A DNA stretch of 64,000 bases from Haematobia irritans. Lineage: Eukaryota > Arthropoda > Insecta > Diptera > Muscidae. Location: NCBI RefSeq assembly GCF_050003625.1, contig NC_134397.1, positions 225,742,537 through 225,806,536 on the forward strand. Reading direction: 5' to 3'. Made by a program: the position numbers and the translations under genes. Numbering within the stretch: position 1 is the stretch's first letter; every line of letters begins with the position of its first letter. Positions 1 through 11,449 of the stretch are shown one piece after another. Below the pieces are notes generated by a model that was given only the letters and a program-made list of their open reading frames with translations, did not search any database and was not told the origin of the DNA.

Positions 1-452
1 TCGGCTTTGATGTAGGTTTCGTCGTCCATCAAACTTCGTCAGCATCGTCGTGTACAGCCTCCGGGATCGCGCTTTGGCCGACGTATTTTGTTTATCATCG
101 CGATTTGGAGTCACTACCTTCTTGTAAGTCGATAGTCCGGCTCGTTTTTTGGCTCGATGCACGGTTGTAGACGATACACCCAGCTTATTTGCGGCATCTC
201 GGAGAGAGAGGTTAGGGTTTCGCTTGAAACTACCGGCAACTCTCTTTGTCGTCTCAGCGGCTTCCGGTTTTCGATTTCCCCCCGATCCAGACTTCCTGGC
301 TGTCGACAAACGTTCCCCAAACACTTTAATTACATTTGTAACGGTTGATTATTAACTTTTAGCGATTTTGCCAGCTTTGCGTGCGAGTAGCTCGGATTTT
401 GACGATGCGCGAGCAAAATTTTGTTACGCTGCTCTTCTTGCTTGGACGGCAT
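1..452 (-). pseudogene. Tc1/mariner (DD37E) transposase, N-terminal part, broken
   Basis: The start is the ATG at 452 (minus strand), giving MPSKQEEQ followed by a helix-turn-helix-like DNA-binding region, shared with the copies at 12534 and 47965. The frame breaks near 350, where the copy-2 wording tgatttggcaac is altered to tgattattaac. Relative to copy 2 about 10 bases are missing near position 30, close to the first catalytic Asp. The C-terminal half is outside the window. It cannot make a functional transposase. Confidence 0.8.
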
Positions 453-607
453 TTTGACAACTGAAGAGTGAATTCCAAATTCAAAATAGGAGCAACATAC
501 TACACACAAACACACCTTCAAAATGAGGGGTGTTCAGGTTTTTTAAATGCAAAATTGAAAGAAATACGTCAAGTTTATATTGACCAAATTTTGACCGTAT
601 CACACTT
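1..607 (-). mobile_element. DD37E-type Tc1/mariner element, copy 1 (cut by window edge)
   Basis: This is the 5' (N-terminal coding) end of a Tc1/mariner element, nearly identical to the fuller copy at 11450-12686. Its outer end reads accgtatcacactt on the plus strand, followed by a TA at 608-609, as expected for TA-targeting elements. The rest of the element lies beyond base 1. It sits inside a fragment of MITE family E (608-682), which joins it directly. Confidence 0.85.
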
Positions 608-682
608 TAATATTTTGTAAATTTCGCATCCTAAAATATAGGTTGCGTAATCTTTAATATCACGTAAATATTTTTTTCAGTG
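608..682 (+). mobile_element. MITE family E, 3' end fragment
   Basis: It matches the last ~75 bp of the family E copy at 18711-19348 (aatttcgcat, ggttgcgtaatcttt, cacgtaaatattttt) and ends in cagtg followed by TA at 683-684. The DD37E element appears to have inserted into it at a TA. Confidence 0.7.
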
Positions 683-684
683 TA

Positions 685-960
685 GAGGAGATTTGAAACC
701 CTCAGAAATGTCACCAGCATTACTGAGGTGGCATAATCCATCGCTGAAAAACTTTTTGGTGTTCGGTCGAAGCAAGAATCGAACCCACGACCTTGTCAAT
801 GCAAGGCGGGCATGCTAACCAGTGCACCACGGTGGCTCCCTGGTAGCATTGAAAGCTCTCTAAGTGGTTTTACCGTAATGTGAAATGCCATTCGGAAAAA
901 CCTAGTCCGATGTCATTGAGCTAAACATGGAATCCAGAAGTGAGAAGTTCTCCTGCATAA
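685..960. mobile_element. SINE alpha, copy 1, with its 5' half inverted
   Basis: Bases 685-840 are the minus-strand tRNA-like head and first body segment (B-box region gaatcgaaccc, A-box region near 825). Bases about 848-960 are the plus-strand middle of the same SINE (ctctaagtggtttta, cattgagctaaacatgg). Read in element order the minus piece ends at gtttcaaa and the plus piece begins at tgaaagctctc, so the two halves are adjacent in the consensus (compare 63568-63910) but one is flipped. The LINE-like 3' tail is not recognisable. Confidence 0.75.
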
Positions 961-1760
961 ATCAGGAGATGAGTGTCAGTGCATTATCAGGGTGAAGGGT
1001 TATTTTTTAGAAAAGTCCAGATAACCGAAACGGATCGCACCTTGCCAATTCCATAAAACATGAACCTATGGGGCATACTTCGTACTATCAGTCAACTGTT
1101 TCGTGTTTTGATTGATGTCCCTAGTTCATAATGGCTCATAAAATTCCTCGGCTTAAGTTTAAACATCAAACATTCAAACACTGCTTTGAAATGGTGGTAC
1201 GGCTATGCTCGTTGTCTTCAGTTATCAAACGTGGCACCCATTGTGCCGAAAGGTAAAAAATTCGAATGCGGCTCATTAGGCCCTAACAAAGTGTAATCCA
1301 CTATGGCTGATCTGTTATCTCTGCTACAAATTTTTGCAAGATCAAATCCCATTTGTAAAATTCGTGGACTTCGGGCAAGGTTAAATATTATTACTGCAGG
1401 TTTTACTATTCAATCACTGAGACTTATGGCAGCAGTTAAAGAGTCGAAACTATTAGTGTTCTCCAATCTGAAGATATAGCGATCAAATACATAGACCATT
1501 CACATCCGAGAAAAAAAAACTGGAAGTTGATCCACAAACATTTCTTTTTTAAGATGTTGGGATATTTGCGGAAATTAAATATCGCAAAAAAAAATATATA
1601 AACTCAGCAAATAGGTAAAGAAATTATGAAAATAATATCAAAAATAGATAGACGGAGATTTGAACATGTTAATTTGCAAATTACTATAATTTTAATTTTT
1701 TTTCTTGAGTTTAAGAAAAAAATATATTTCTACAAAACCATACACCAAAATAACAAAATA
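961..1760. other. No recognised feature
   Basis: AT-rich sequence with A-runs (1511-1520, 1586-1600). I see no convincing open frame, RNA gene or match to another repeat in the window. Confidence 0.5.
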
Positions 1761-3489
1761 ACAAGTATATACAGCAGTAAGTTCGGCCGGGCCGAATCTT
1801 AAATACCCACCACCATGAACCGAATATTAGGGTTTCCTTTGAAATGTCAGGAGGGATTGAGGACTTGAGGACACTTCCCGAAGATAAATTTAAGGATTTC
1901 ACCTATGAGGACTATATCAGATTCTGGATTTATAAGAACCATTTTTGTTCGAGTTTTAGAGGAATCGTTAACATCTCTTGTAAGTGTGCAAGAAAATTAT
2001 TAAATAACGTCTTGATTTAAAATCTTAAATCTGTAGAAGTAAAATCTGGAAATTTTACATTGAGTTTCAAGCAATTTTCATGATCAGTGCGCCTTCTACA
2101 CCCTCAAGAAGTGAAGTCGGTCTATATGGAGGCATTACCAAATGGACCGATAAAAACTTAATCCGATACACGTTTTTGTGAGCCTAAAATACCAGAATAT
2201 TTACAATTTCAGGCAAATCAGATAAAAACTACGGTTTCTAGAAACCCAAGGAGTTAAATCGGGAGATCGTTCTTATGGGGGCTATACTAAAATATGGACC
2301 GATACTCACCGTTTTCGGCACACCTCTTTATGACCCGAAAATACCTCTAGATTTCCAATTTCAGGCAAATAGGATAAAAACTTCGGATTCTAGAAGCTCA
2401 AGAAATAAAATCGGGAAATCGGTCTATATGGGGGCTATACCAAAATATGGACCGATACTCACCATTTTCGGCACACCTCTTTATGGTTTTAAAATACCTC
2501 TAGATTTCCAATTTTAGACAAATTGGATAAAAACTACGGTTTCTATAAGCTCAAGACCCCAAATCGGGACGTCTTTTTATATGGGGACCATACCAAAACA
2601 AGGACCGATACTAACAATTTTTGGCACACATATTTGTGGTCCTACAATACCTCTAGATTTCCAATTTCAGGTAAATTGAATAAAAATTGCGGTTTCTATA
2701 AGCCCAAGAAGTAAAATCGGGAGATGGGTCTATATGGGGGCTATACCAAAATATGTACCGATACTCACAATTTTTGGCACACGTATTTGTGGTCCTACAG
2801 TACCTCTAGATTTCCAATTTCAGGTAAATTGAATAAAAACTGCGGTTTCTATAAGCCCAAGAAATAAAATCGGGAGATGGGTCTATATGGGGGCTGTACC
2901 AAAATATGGACCGATACTCACAATATTTGGCACACGTATTTGTGGTCCTACAGTACCTCTAGATTTCCAATTTCAGGTAAATTGAATAAAAACTGCGGTT
3001 TCTATAAGCCCAAGAAGTAAAATCGGGAGATCGGTCTATATGGGGGCTATATCAAACCATGGACCTATACTCACCATTTTTGGCACACCTCTTTATGGTC
3101 ATAAAATACCTCTAGATTTCAAATTTCAGGCAAATTGGATAAAAACTACGATTTCTATAAGCCCAAGACCCCAAATCGGGAGGTCGGTTTATATGGGGAC
3201 TATATCAAAACCTGGACCGATATAGCCCATCTTCGAACTTGACCTGCCTGCAGACAAAAGACGAGTTTGTGCAAAATTTCAGCACGATTGCTTCATTATT
3301 GAAGACTGTAGCGTGATTACAACAGACAGACAGACAGACAGACGGACATCGTTATATCGTCTTAGAATTTCTCCCTGATCAAGAATATATATACTTTATA
3401 TAGTCGGAAATCGATATTTCGATGTGTTACAAACGGAATGACAAACTTATTATACCCCAGTCACCATTCTATGGTGGTGGGTATAAAAA
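1761..3489 (+). mobile_element. Family A long tandem-unit element, copy 1
   Basis: The head is acaagtatatac, then the palindrome TTCGGCC-G-GGCCGAA at 1782-1796, then ATACCCACCACCAT at 1803-1816. A ~450-bp leader is followed by about seven units of ~152 bp, with repeated gatcggtctatatggggg and ctctagatttccaattt starting near 2259, 2411, 2563, 2717, 2870, 3022 and 3174. The tail has gcgtgattacaacagacaga, a CAGA microsatellite, a ccctgatcaag core and a TA-rich stretch. It ends with ATGGTGGTGGGTAT at 3471-3484, the exact complement of the head motif. Short open frames inside are by-products of the repeat. The (GTCY)n-core-(TA)n tail resembles dipteran mini-me/Helentron-associated elements; that assignment is inference. 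Confidence 0.8.
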
Positions 3490-3526
3490 TGAAGAACAAC
3501 ATAAAAAACATCCTTTAAAAAAAAAA

Positions 3527-4880
3527 ACAAGTATATACGGCCGTAAGATCGGCCAGGCTGAAGCTTATGTACCCTCCACCATGGATTGCGTAGAAACTTC
3601 TACGAAAGACTGTCATCCACAATCGAATTACTTGGGTTGTGGTATCTTAAAACTTCTTAACATCGTTTTCTAAATTGTGAGTTAGTCCATACGTGGTAAA
3701 TATTAGACCAAAAAGGTATGTATAGGTAAGTCTACAAATAATTACGAATCGACATGGACTTTTGCACGGTACGTAGAGAGTCAGAATTGAAATATGGGGG
3801 TCGCTTATATGGGGGCTATATAGAATTATGAACTTGATATGGACCAATTTTTGTGTGATTGGAATCGATTTATCTGAGGGCTATATATAACTATAGACCG
3901 ATATAGACCTAGTTAGGCATGGTTGTTAACGGCCATATACTAGCACAATGTACCAAATTCCAACTGACTCGGATGAAATTTTCTCCTCCAAGAGGATCCA
4001 AAACCAAATCTCGGGATCGGTTTATATGGGGGCTATATATGATTATGGACTGATATGGACCACTTTTGGCATGGTTGTTAAATACCATATACTACCACCA
4101 CGTACCAAATTTCAGCCAGATAGGATGAATTATGCTTCTCCATAAGGCACCGGAGGTCAAATCTGGGGATCAGTTTATATGGGAGCTATATATAATTATG
4201 GACTGATATGAACCAATTCCTGCATGGTTGTTGGATACCATATACTAACATCACGTACCACATTTCAACCGAATCGGATGAATTTTGCTCTTCCAAGGGC
4301 TCCGGAGGTCAAATCTGGGGATCGGTTTATATGGGGGCTATATATAATTATTGACCGATGTGGACCAAATTTTGCATGGGTGTTTGAGGCCATATACTAA
4401 CACCACGGACCAAATTTCAACTGAATCAGATGAATTTTGGTCTTCCAAGAGGCTCCGGTGGTCAAATCTGGTGATCGGTTTATATGGGGGATATATATAA
4501 TTATGGACCGATGTGGACCAATTTTTGCATGATCGGATGAACTTTCAGCCGGATCGTATGAAATTTGCTTCTCTTATAGCAATCGCAAACCAAATTTGGG
4601 GGTCCGTTTATATGGGACTATACGTAAAAGTGGACCGATATGGCCCATTTGCAATACCATCCTACCTACATCAATAACAACTACTTGTGCCAAGTTCCAT
4701 GTCGATAGCTTGTTTCGTTCGGAAGTTAGCGTGATTTCAACAGACGGACGGACGGATCGTCTCAGAATTTCACCACGACCCAGAATATATATACTTTATG
4801 GGGTCTTAGAGCAATATTTCGATGTGTTACAAACGGAATGACAAAGTTAATATACCCCCATCCTATGGTGAAGGGTATAA
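3527..4880 (+). mobile_element. Family B long tandem-unit element, copy 1
   Basis: It starts 37 bp after family A copy 1, at the end of an A-run. The head is homologous to family A (acaagtatatacgg, a diverged hairpin, then the accctccaccatgg motif). Internal units of ~150 bp carry ggatcggtttatatggggg, gaccgatgtggacca and catatactaacaccac. The tail has gttagcgtgatttcaacaga, GACG repeats, cagaatatatatacttta and a degenerate closing motif (tatggtgaagggtat at 4864-4878). It is non-coding. Confidence 0.8.
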
Positions 4881-5340
4881 AAAACTATGTTTACTAAGAA
4901 GGTTAAAATATTAAATATTTTTAAAGAATAATTTGGATCTCAAAATTTAAGAAAGATGTTTGAAAAATTTTATATAATTAAAAAAATATATTTAGCAAAA
5001 TTCAAATTTAGTAAAAAAGTGTACTTCAATTCTATTATTTCTCATCAATTAATGTCCGTCAACTAAAATAAAGTTAAATTGGCTAACGCAATTTTCCTTG
5101 ACTTTTGGAATCTCGTTTTTTGCTGGATTATTTTGCCATCCTACTGAGGTAAGTATGTCATGCAAGGAACAAAAAAAACTTCATTTCAAAATAATTTCGT
5201 TTTGATCGTTATACATAATCATCCAACGAAACCACTGTACAACGACTTAAAAAACAATAAGAATTAACTTTGTAATGCGATTAATCGATTACCGGTTCAA
5301 TTTCGATTATACGCAAAATTAAATACAGAAATGTTTTAAT
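4881..5340. other. No recognised feature, very AT-rich
   Basis: Contains A/T runs and phrases such as aactaaaatatagttaaattg-like text at 5055-5085, which vaguely recall MITE family F (22226-22731), but not enough to assign. Confidence 0.4.
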
Positions 5341-5560
5341 TGCATTATAACAACGACCTACATTAACATGTCATACTCTTTTACAAACATATATTCACAC
5401 ACACACAAACGCATACACTTGCACATCCCAAAACCCCATCGTTTACCTTTTGACAATCTGTAAAATATCATTGAGCCAAGGATATTTAACCGCATGATAA
5501 TAATAAAATGATATACACAAACGGATATACTATACAAACAAAATACACTCAAACACATGC

Positions 5561-5578
5561 ACACACACACACATACAT
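5561..5578. repeat. CA microsatellite
   Basis: An (ac)n run followed by catacatac. A shorter interrupted CA run lies at 5396-5408. Confidence 0.8.
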
Positions 5579-5738
5579 ACACTCCCATGGAAAAGGCGCG
5601 CAAATAAACGGGCTATGACGTTGAACTTTTTGGGAGGACAATGGAAAATCAAAAACACACAGAGTCACAAGGAGAATTGCGAAAAAAAGAGTAAACATAA
5701 AACCGAAATAAATTTCATTCATACGCAACAGTACGAAT

Positions 5739-5776
5739 ACAACAACAACAATAGTAATAACAACAACAACAACAAT
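5739..5776. repeat. AAC trinucleotide repeat
   Basis: An interrupted (aac)n tract, including a continuous caacaacaacaac stretch. Confidence 0.85.
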
Positions 5777-6558
5777 AAGAAGGAAGACAACAACAGTAAA
5801 TTGCATAAAACACGTTGTTTGCTACACAAAAGGCAGGGTCAGAGATGATGAGATTTGCAAAGGCTACATAGCATATGTACAGAGAGAAAGAGAGTAAGAT
5901 GGTAGTTAAGAGTTACATTTTTTAAGAGCGTATTTTTTTTTAGCTTAGATTCAAGAGAGTTTTAGAAATGCACTAGCAGATAAATTCTTAGATAAATTGG
6001 CCCAACAATTGTAGGCGTATGAAAGGATGGTAGATTTCGTAAACATTGTATCAGACCAGAACTCATGTTTAGATGCATGTAAGCTGCCTCTAACAATGGT
6101 TTGGTTAAGAGAGGGAAAGAGGGGTTGTGTATGTGTGTGTGGGGGGGGAGGTATGGTTAGGGTTTTGTATTTTGGGGGGGCCCGAACATTGTTTTTAACG
6201 AAGATGATGATACGATGCGACGGCTGCTGTCTCTGCTGCTTATGTTGCATGTTTGTTAAGCCAAGTCAACTATTTTAGAATTCAGTCTTAGCCGGCATTT
6301 CATAGCGTTTGGACGTGTTTCGCAAAAACAAAAACGTAAAATTGGAAAATTTCTCATCACCATCATCATTATCATTCTCACCAGAATAGATAGTTGTTGG
6401 AGTTCTCCACTACTACTACCACCACTACAACATATTATCAAAATCAAAAGCAAGGAGCAATAGAAGGCAAAAAAGACTCATAGGACTTGTTTGAATTGAA
6501 AGATTAATGGTTGTGATGCTGTAGGCCAACATTATCAGTTTTAGTGCGAGAGTGGGGA

Positions 6559-6574
6559 GTGTGTGTGTGTGTGT
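6559..6574. repeat. GT microsatellite
   Basis: A run of gt units. A similar run followed by a G-tract lies at 6126-6150. Confidence 0.8.
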
Positions 6575-8350
6575 ACAAGTGTTTTTGTATGAAAGGCCAT
6601 TAGACAGAAGGCAGCAACAGAGCTGGCCATCAACCAGCCAGTCAGCCAACCAGCAAGTATTGTTAGACTTTAACATCAAAGAGGAGTGGGAGGTGACAAG
6701 GCCAAGAGATAGTAAATTGTGTAGATGAGTCTATGGAATACTTATCTGTCTCGGTGTGTATGTGTGCGTGTGTGCATGTAAACTTACATGTATAGTATGT
6801 CCAATGATAGTGAAATATTAGTGATATGTACTAGGGCAAAATCAAAATAGAGGCCCCCACAAACACTCATACACCCAGACACTATCTCACATTATAAATA
6901 ATTGAATTCATTCGAGTGTAGTCGTGTGTATAAAAGTCCTAACATATGCAAGGGGTTAATGTGCCCAAATGTATGCTACAAAAATTTCATTTGTTATGTG
7001 AACTTAGAACAAACAGCATCTCGGTTACGGACATTGTTTTTGGAAAATAAGGACAACGGTCGTAAAGTGTAGACCAGTTATACGATAAACGAAAGGATTA
7101 TGGTCAACAGAGTATTGGCCTATCACGGTACGGTTATTCTTTGCGGAAACTTCGGTCAGTGTTTCCTAGTTCTTTTTTTTTGTTGTTGTGATTCAGTAAT
7201 AACGGTTCAATGCCTTTTTGTCTTTCTCATTAGTATGCGAAAATACACAGTAAGGCAGTAATAGCAGGAAGACAAAAGCAAATACGGTTTATTTGCTTAA
7301 ATCCTAAAAGTAGGCAATAAAAACAAAAGGAAAAAAATCTTTAGTCCCCAAATACTTTGCCCTCCTAGTGCTAGTGGATGAGAACAACGAAATTGAAATT
7401 GATAAAAAACGCAACTGTTGGTATTTAGATATCCCAGATTCGGGCTATAAAAATGAAAATTGTAAAAAAACCAGCCTAAAAATAGGCAACACCTAAAAAA
7501 TTTAAATTTCTAATGTGAAAGGAAAAAACAACAAGAAAAAGAGTAAAAAATCTTAATATTAAGATAAGGATCTCAATCTTAAACGAAACATTTGTGACAT
7601 ACTAATCGCCAAGAAAAAGGAAACGAAAAAAGAAATCCCAAAATTATCCAAAATATGTAAAGAAACAAAATATTTCTAAACTCCCTACAATCCTCAACCT
7701 AAAGCAAAAAAGGTGTGAAAATTGTTTCGCTTCATCGATTATCGAAAGACCAAAACAAATAACAAAACAATCATTAAAAACAAAACTGAAACATTACAGC
7801 GCGTTTTATATCCGTTTTTTTTTTTGTGAAAATTCCTGGAAAAGGAGAAAAACCAAATTAATTCCGAAACCTGGTCCATTTTGTCCTCTGTGGCTTTTTT
7901 CTATCATAGCTGCTGCTTACCCTAAGGGATCCTAGGGCATGACAAAAGTGTAATAAAGTTAATTTTTCGTATCCCTCAGCCCCATGCCAACAAAAACTTC
8001 AAATGTACAACGTGAACGTGAGTTAAATTGGAAATGATTTGACGCAAGAAGACACAAAAAAAAACATCACGAATTTTAATAGACTTTAGTTGTTGGGAGA
8101 CAAACATTTATTGAGTGAAAAAACATAACAACTTACATTCAATCCCCTGTGTAAAATTGGATAAAAACGTGAAAAAATTTGTTGAGGAAAAAAAAAAAAA
8201 AAAAAATAAAATAAAAAAGGAAATTGAATTTTTGCTACTGATTTGAGTGAATTTATGGTACATTGATTGTCGCTAACCTACGTAGACAGTGAAAAGACGT
8301 TTTCAATCTTTTCTCATTTGTTCGCAAAGTGTTTATTTCATTACTCTACA

Positions 8351-8375
8351 ATGTGGAAACTGTCATGGAAACGAA
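8351..8375 (+). other. Possible first coding exon start of a host gene (weak)
   Basis: An ATG in acceptable context (ctacaATGt) opens MWKLSWKR and runs straight into GTAAGT at 8376, a perfect 5' splice donor. It is preceded by ~1 kb of A-rich, repeat-free sequence of the kind seen in fly 5' leaders. No acceptor exon can be matched downstream in the window, and such a short match is expected by chance now and then. I do not recognise the peptide. Confidence 0.15.
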
Positions 8376-8559
8376 GTAAGTCAATTGTGTTAATCTTGTA
8401 AATAACCCAGAAAATTTAGTCTTAGATATTGTGTAAGCAAATGAATAATTTCGTGAGTTATTTTTGCTGAAAATTGTTTAATTTTCTGATAATAATGGCT
8501 CTACAACCTTTTGATAACATTTTTGTATACAGAAAAAAATTAAGAATGTGATTGCATTT

Positions 8560-8973
8560 TAAGATTGATGATTTATTTGATTGAATTTTAATAAATGTTT
8601 ATAAAATGTTAATTCGAAAATTAGAAATAAAATTGGACCAAATATCGGGAAAAGTAGCGAATCTTTGTCTAGACATAACCCCAAAGCTTCCCTGAAAATT
8701 TCAAGCAAGTCGGATCCAATCCGGAAAACCGTATTGAAATTGAAGTTGAAAATTAACTGATATAATAATGATACAAAAATGAAGTCAATGTCATACAAAG
8801 TCCAAATGGGCGCTTCTGTGATAGAATTTCAAAATTTTAAGAAATTCTGAATTATTCTGTGGGTATTTTGGACATATTTTCCCAAATCGGATAAGCATAT
8901 ATACGTGGGCTTTGTATAAATCTGAGCCGATTTTGACTAAATTTGGTACACATTACAAACATTTTAGTTGAAA
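8560..8973. repeat. Relics of families I and C
   Basis: Bases ~8630-8720 (gaccaaatatcggg, gtctagacataacccc, tgaaaatttcaagcaa) match the family I wording at 24910-24990. Bases ~8870-8965 (cccaaatcggataagcatat, ctgagccgattttgac) resemble family C units. Both are heavily decayed. Confidence 0.5.
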
Positions 8974-9819
8974 ACAAGTATATACAGCAGTAAGTTCGGC
9001 CGGGCCGAATCTTAAATACCCACCACCATGAATCAAATTTAATAGTTTACTTTGTATATTCTTCCACGTAGCGGGTTTCTTGATAATATATATAATTTTA
9101 GGGGGTTTGATGATACATTTTCTCCCAAGCAAATCAGTTCAACCTGATTCTACCTATGAAGACTAGATCAGATTTATGAGAAACAATTTTGTTCGATATT
9201 TAGAGAAATCATAAACATATCGTGTATATGATGAAATAACGCCTTGATTTGAAATCTTAAATCTGTAGATTTTTCCGACATTATTTAAATGATAACGAGG
9301 AGTAAAATCTGGAAATTTTACTTTCAATTTCAAGCAATTTTCAAGATCAGTGCACCTGTTATACCCTGAAAGGAGTGTTTTCTTTTATACCTCTAGATTT
9401 TCAATTTCAGGCAAATCGGATAGAAAATACAGTTTCTGGACGACCAAGAAGCAAAACCGGGAGATCGGTCTATATAGGAGCTATACCAAAACATGGTTTT
9501 TATAAGCCCAAAACCCCAAATCAGGAAGTCGGTTTATATGGGGACTATATCAAAACTTGGTCCGATATAGCCCATCTTCGAACTTGACCTGCCTGCAAAC
9601 AAAAAACGAATCTGAGCCAAATTTCAGGACGATAGCGCCATTAGTGAAGGCTGTAGCGTGATTACAACAGACAGACGGACATGCTTATATCGTCTTAGAA
9701 TTTCTCCCTGATCAAGAATATATATACTTTATATAGTCGGAAATCGATATTTCGAAGTGTTACACACGGAATGACAAACTTATTATACTCCCATCACCAT
9801 TCTATGGTGGTGGGTATAA
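8974..9819 (+). mobile_element. Family A element, copy 2 (short form)
   Basis: It has the same head (acaagtatatac, TTCGGCC hairpin, atacccaccaccatg) and tail (gcgtgattacaacagacaga, ccctgatcaag, ATGGTGGTGGGTAT at 9804-9817) as copy 1. It has a diverged leader and only about one and a half internal units. The drop in unit number against copies 1, 3 and 4 shows the array changes by whole units. Confidence 0.8.
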
Positions 9820-10422
9820 TGAAACCATGTCCTCCGTGGTCATATGAATTTAAATCAGTGGAAAGATATATATGACATTCATAGAAATAATGTTAATTCC
9901 ATTCCCTGTGCACAATTTCAAGAAAATCGAAGTGAAATTTTGACATACTGTTGTCGTATTAGTGTAAATCGCGGGAAAGATATGTATGGGAGCTATATCC
10001 AAATCTGAACCGATTTCAATCAAATTCGGTATTTCTAACGTTAATTCTACTCCCTGAGCAGTATTTCACGTAAAGGTGGGTATTAAGTTTGAGTTTAGCC
10101 TCTAAAATCGTAATTTTTTCACGATTACTTTTCTTTAATAATCTATTTTAAGAAATACAAACTTTGGAAAAATTTGCTGTGGACTATTCCCCATTAAGTT
10201 TTAATAGAATTTGCAACAAATATGTATAATTTCATGCCTTTTTTACTGATTTAGTTTTCACTTTAGCGGCTAAACTCGAACTTAGTACTAAACTTAAATC
10301 TGAGTAAAACTTTGGCCTCTGGGGCCATAGGTGTGTAGTTAAATGGGTCAAATGCTATATATGGGTGCTATATCAAAATCTGAACCAATCTAAATCAAAT
10401 GCGACATGTATGCTTATAATAA
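9820..10422 (+). repeat. Family C relic
   Basis: Phrases such as gaaagatatgtatgggagct, atccaaatctgaaccgattt and attctactccctgagca match family C units (reverse complement of 20900-22200). Together with the part left of 8974 this looks like an old family C copy interrupted by family A copy 2. Confidence 0.55.
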
Positions 10423-10500
10423 AGGGTGGTTAAAATTTCAAGGGCCGATGTTGATTTTGAATAAACACAAACTATTTAGGAAATTATTGTAATTTTATTT
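10423..10500 (+). mobile_element. Possible Tc1/mariner end fragment
   Basis: The text aagggtggttaaaatttcaa followed by gggccgatgttgattttg resembles the terminal repeat style of fly Tc1/mariner elements (compare aagggtgatacgg at 11450). No matching second end or transposase is present, so this stays tentative. Confidence 0.3.
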
Positions 10501-10904
10501 TATTTTGATATATTGGTATTACTCAATTATGTACACTAAGAGAAGAGTGAACCCATTAGCGGGTTATTTTTAACTAACCAGTGTTAATATTGAACTTCGT
10601 ATGTCGCTAAAGAAGCATGTACCCATAGTAAGTTCAACATTTTCCTATCGGTTAGTAATTTGTTTTAACTTTTGTCAAGTTCAAATTTAATTGTTCAGAA
10701 GTAAAAAATTAACTAAATAATACATTTTTTGAAAACGAAATGTTCCGGATTTCCTAGACCACCTGGTGACTTGGAGCAAGGAGACCTCAAGGGGGAGGAT
10801 CTCCATTTATATATGTCATATTATATTTAGTACAAACCACTTACTCTTCTGTAGTACAAATCCTTTAGAATCATTTATTCGACTTTTTTATCATTTTATA
10901 AATT
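10501..10904. other. No recognised feature
   Basis: AT-rich. Sequence around 10550-10680 (gttatttttaactaacca, agttcaacattttcc) loosely recalls text at 11350-11450 and MITE family F; not enough to assign. Confidence 0.35.
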
Positions 10905-10990
10905 TTTACCTTTTGTCCGGACGGAGGATCGAACCGCGTACCATCAGTTTTCGAACTAAACACACTATCCACTGGGCTACTTAGCTCTTA
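10905..10990 (-). mobile_element. tRNA-derived SINE head (SINE beta), copy 1
   Basis: On the minus strand a pol III A-box TAGCCCAGTGG (plus 10969-10979) and a B-box GGTTCGATCC (plus 10926-10935) are spaced as in a tRNA gene, followed by gtccggacaaaaggtaaaa. The copy at 34384-34475 has the same B-box region and the same aaaggtaaaa continuation. The tRNA arms do not pair well enough for a working tRNA. Confidence 0.6.
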
Positions 10991-11447
10991 CACTCATCAA
11001 CAACCAAATGTGACTTTATTTATTCTTTCCTTGCTTGGCTGCATGTATTCATTAACACATACAGTCAAGGGTGTCTATTTTTAGAAACACCACACGAGCA
11101 CATGTTTCGGAGACGAACTATTGTCTAGAAGTAGATTCACTCAAAGGTAGTTAGAATTGACATTCATCGTTAGTTTATTTATACCAAAAATTGAAATTTC
11201 ATGTCCAACTAGACTTCGTAATATTGCACAGTAATAGTTCAGTAACGCTGAGAAACTTCTTCGTACGTTGGAGAAAATACGTATTCGCTATTATTATATT
11301 TGCTTCAGTCTATTTACGCACCCATTGGGAGTTCTTAACCATTTTGCTGGTAATGGCCGTAAGTTCAATTTACTTCCACTGAGTTAATTTTGTTCATCAA
11401 TAGTTAAATTTAGCTAACTGTGAGTAAAATTTTGAACTACTCAATAT
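10991..11447. other. No recognised feature
   Basis: Low-complexity AT-rich sequence. A 63-residue frame at 11191-11382 has no recognisable family. Confidence 0.35.
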
Positions 11448-11449
11448 TA

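Larger units (their letters stand above)
5341..8350. other. Low-copy region with microsatellites, possible host intron or 5' UTR
   Basis: Nothing here matches other repeats in the window. It holds several simple repeats: CA at about 5396-5408 and 5561-5575, AAC at about 5739-5776, GT at about 6126-6142, a G-run near 6143, and GT at about 6559-6574. Both strands are littered with stops; the open frames are simple-sequence by-products. The A-rich part at 7200-8340 resembles a fly 5' leader and precedes a possible first coding exon at 8351. Confidence 0.45.

Noticed and set aside
10926..10979. A second possible tRNA gene on the minus strand
   Set aside because: The boxes are good but the arms are not, and the following aaaggtaaaa text is shared with 34384-34475, indicating a SINE.
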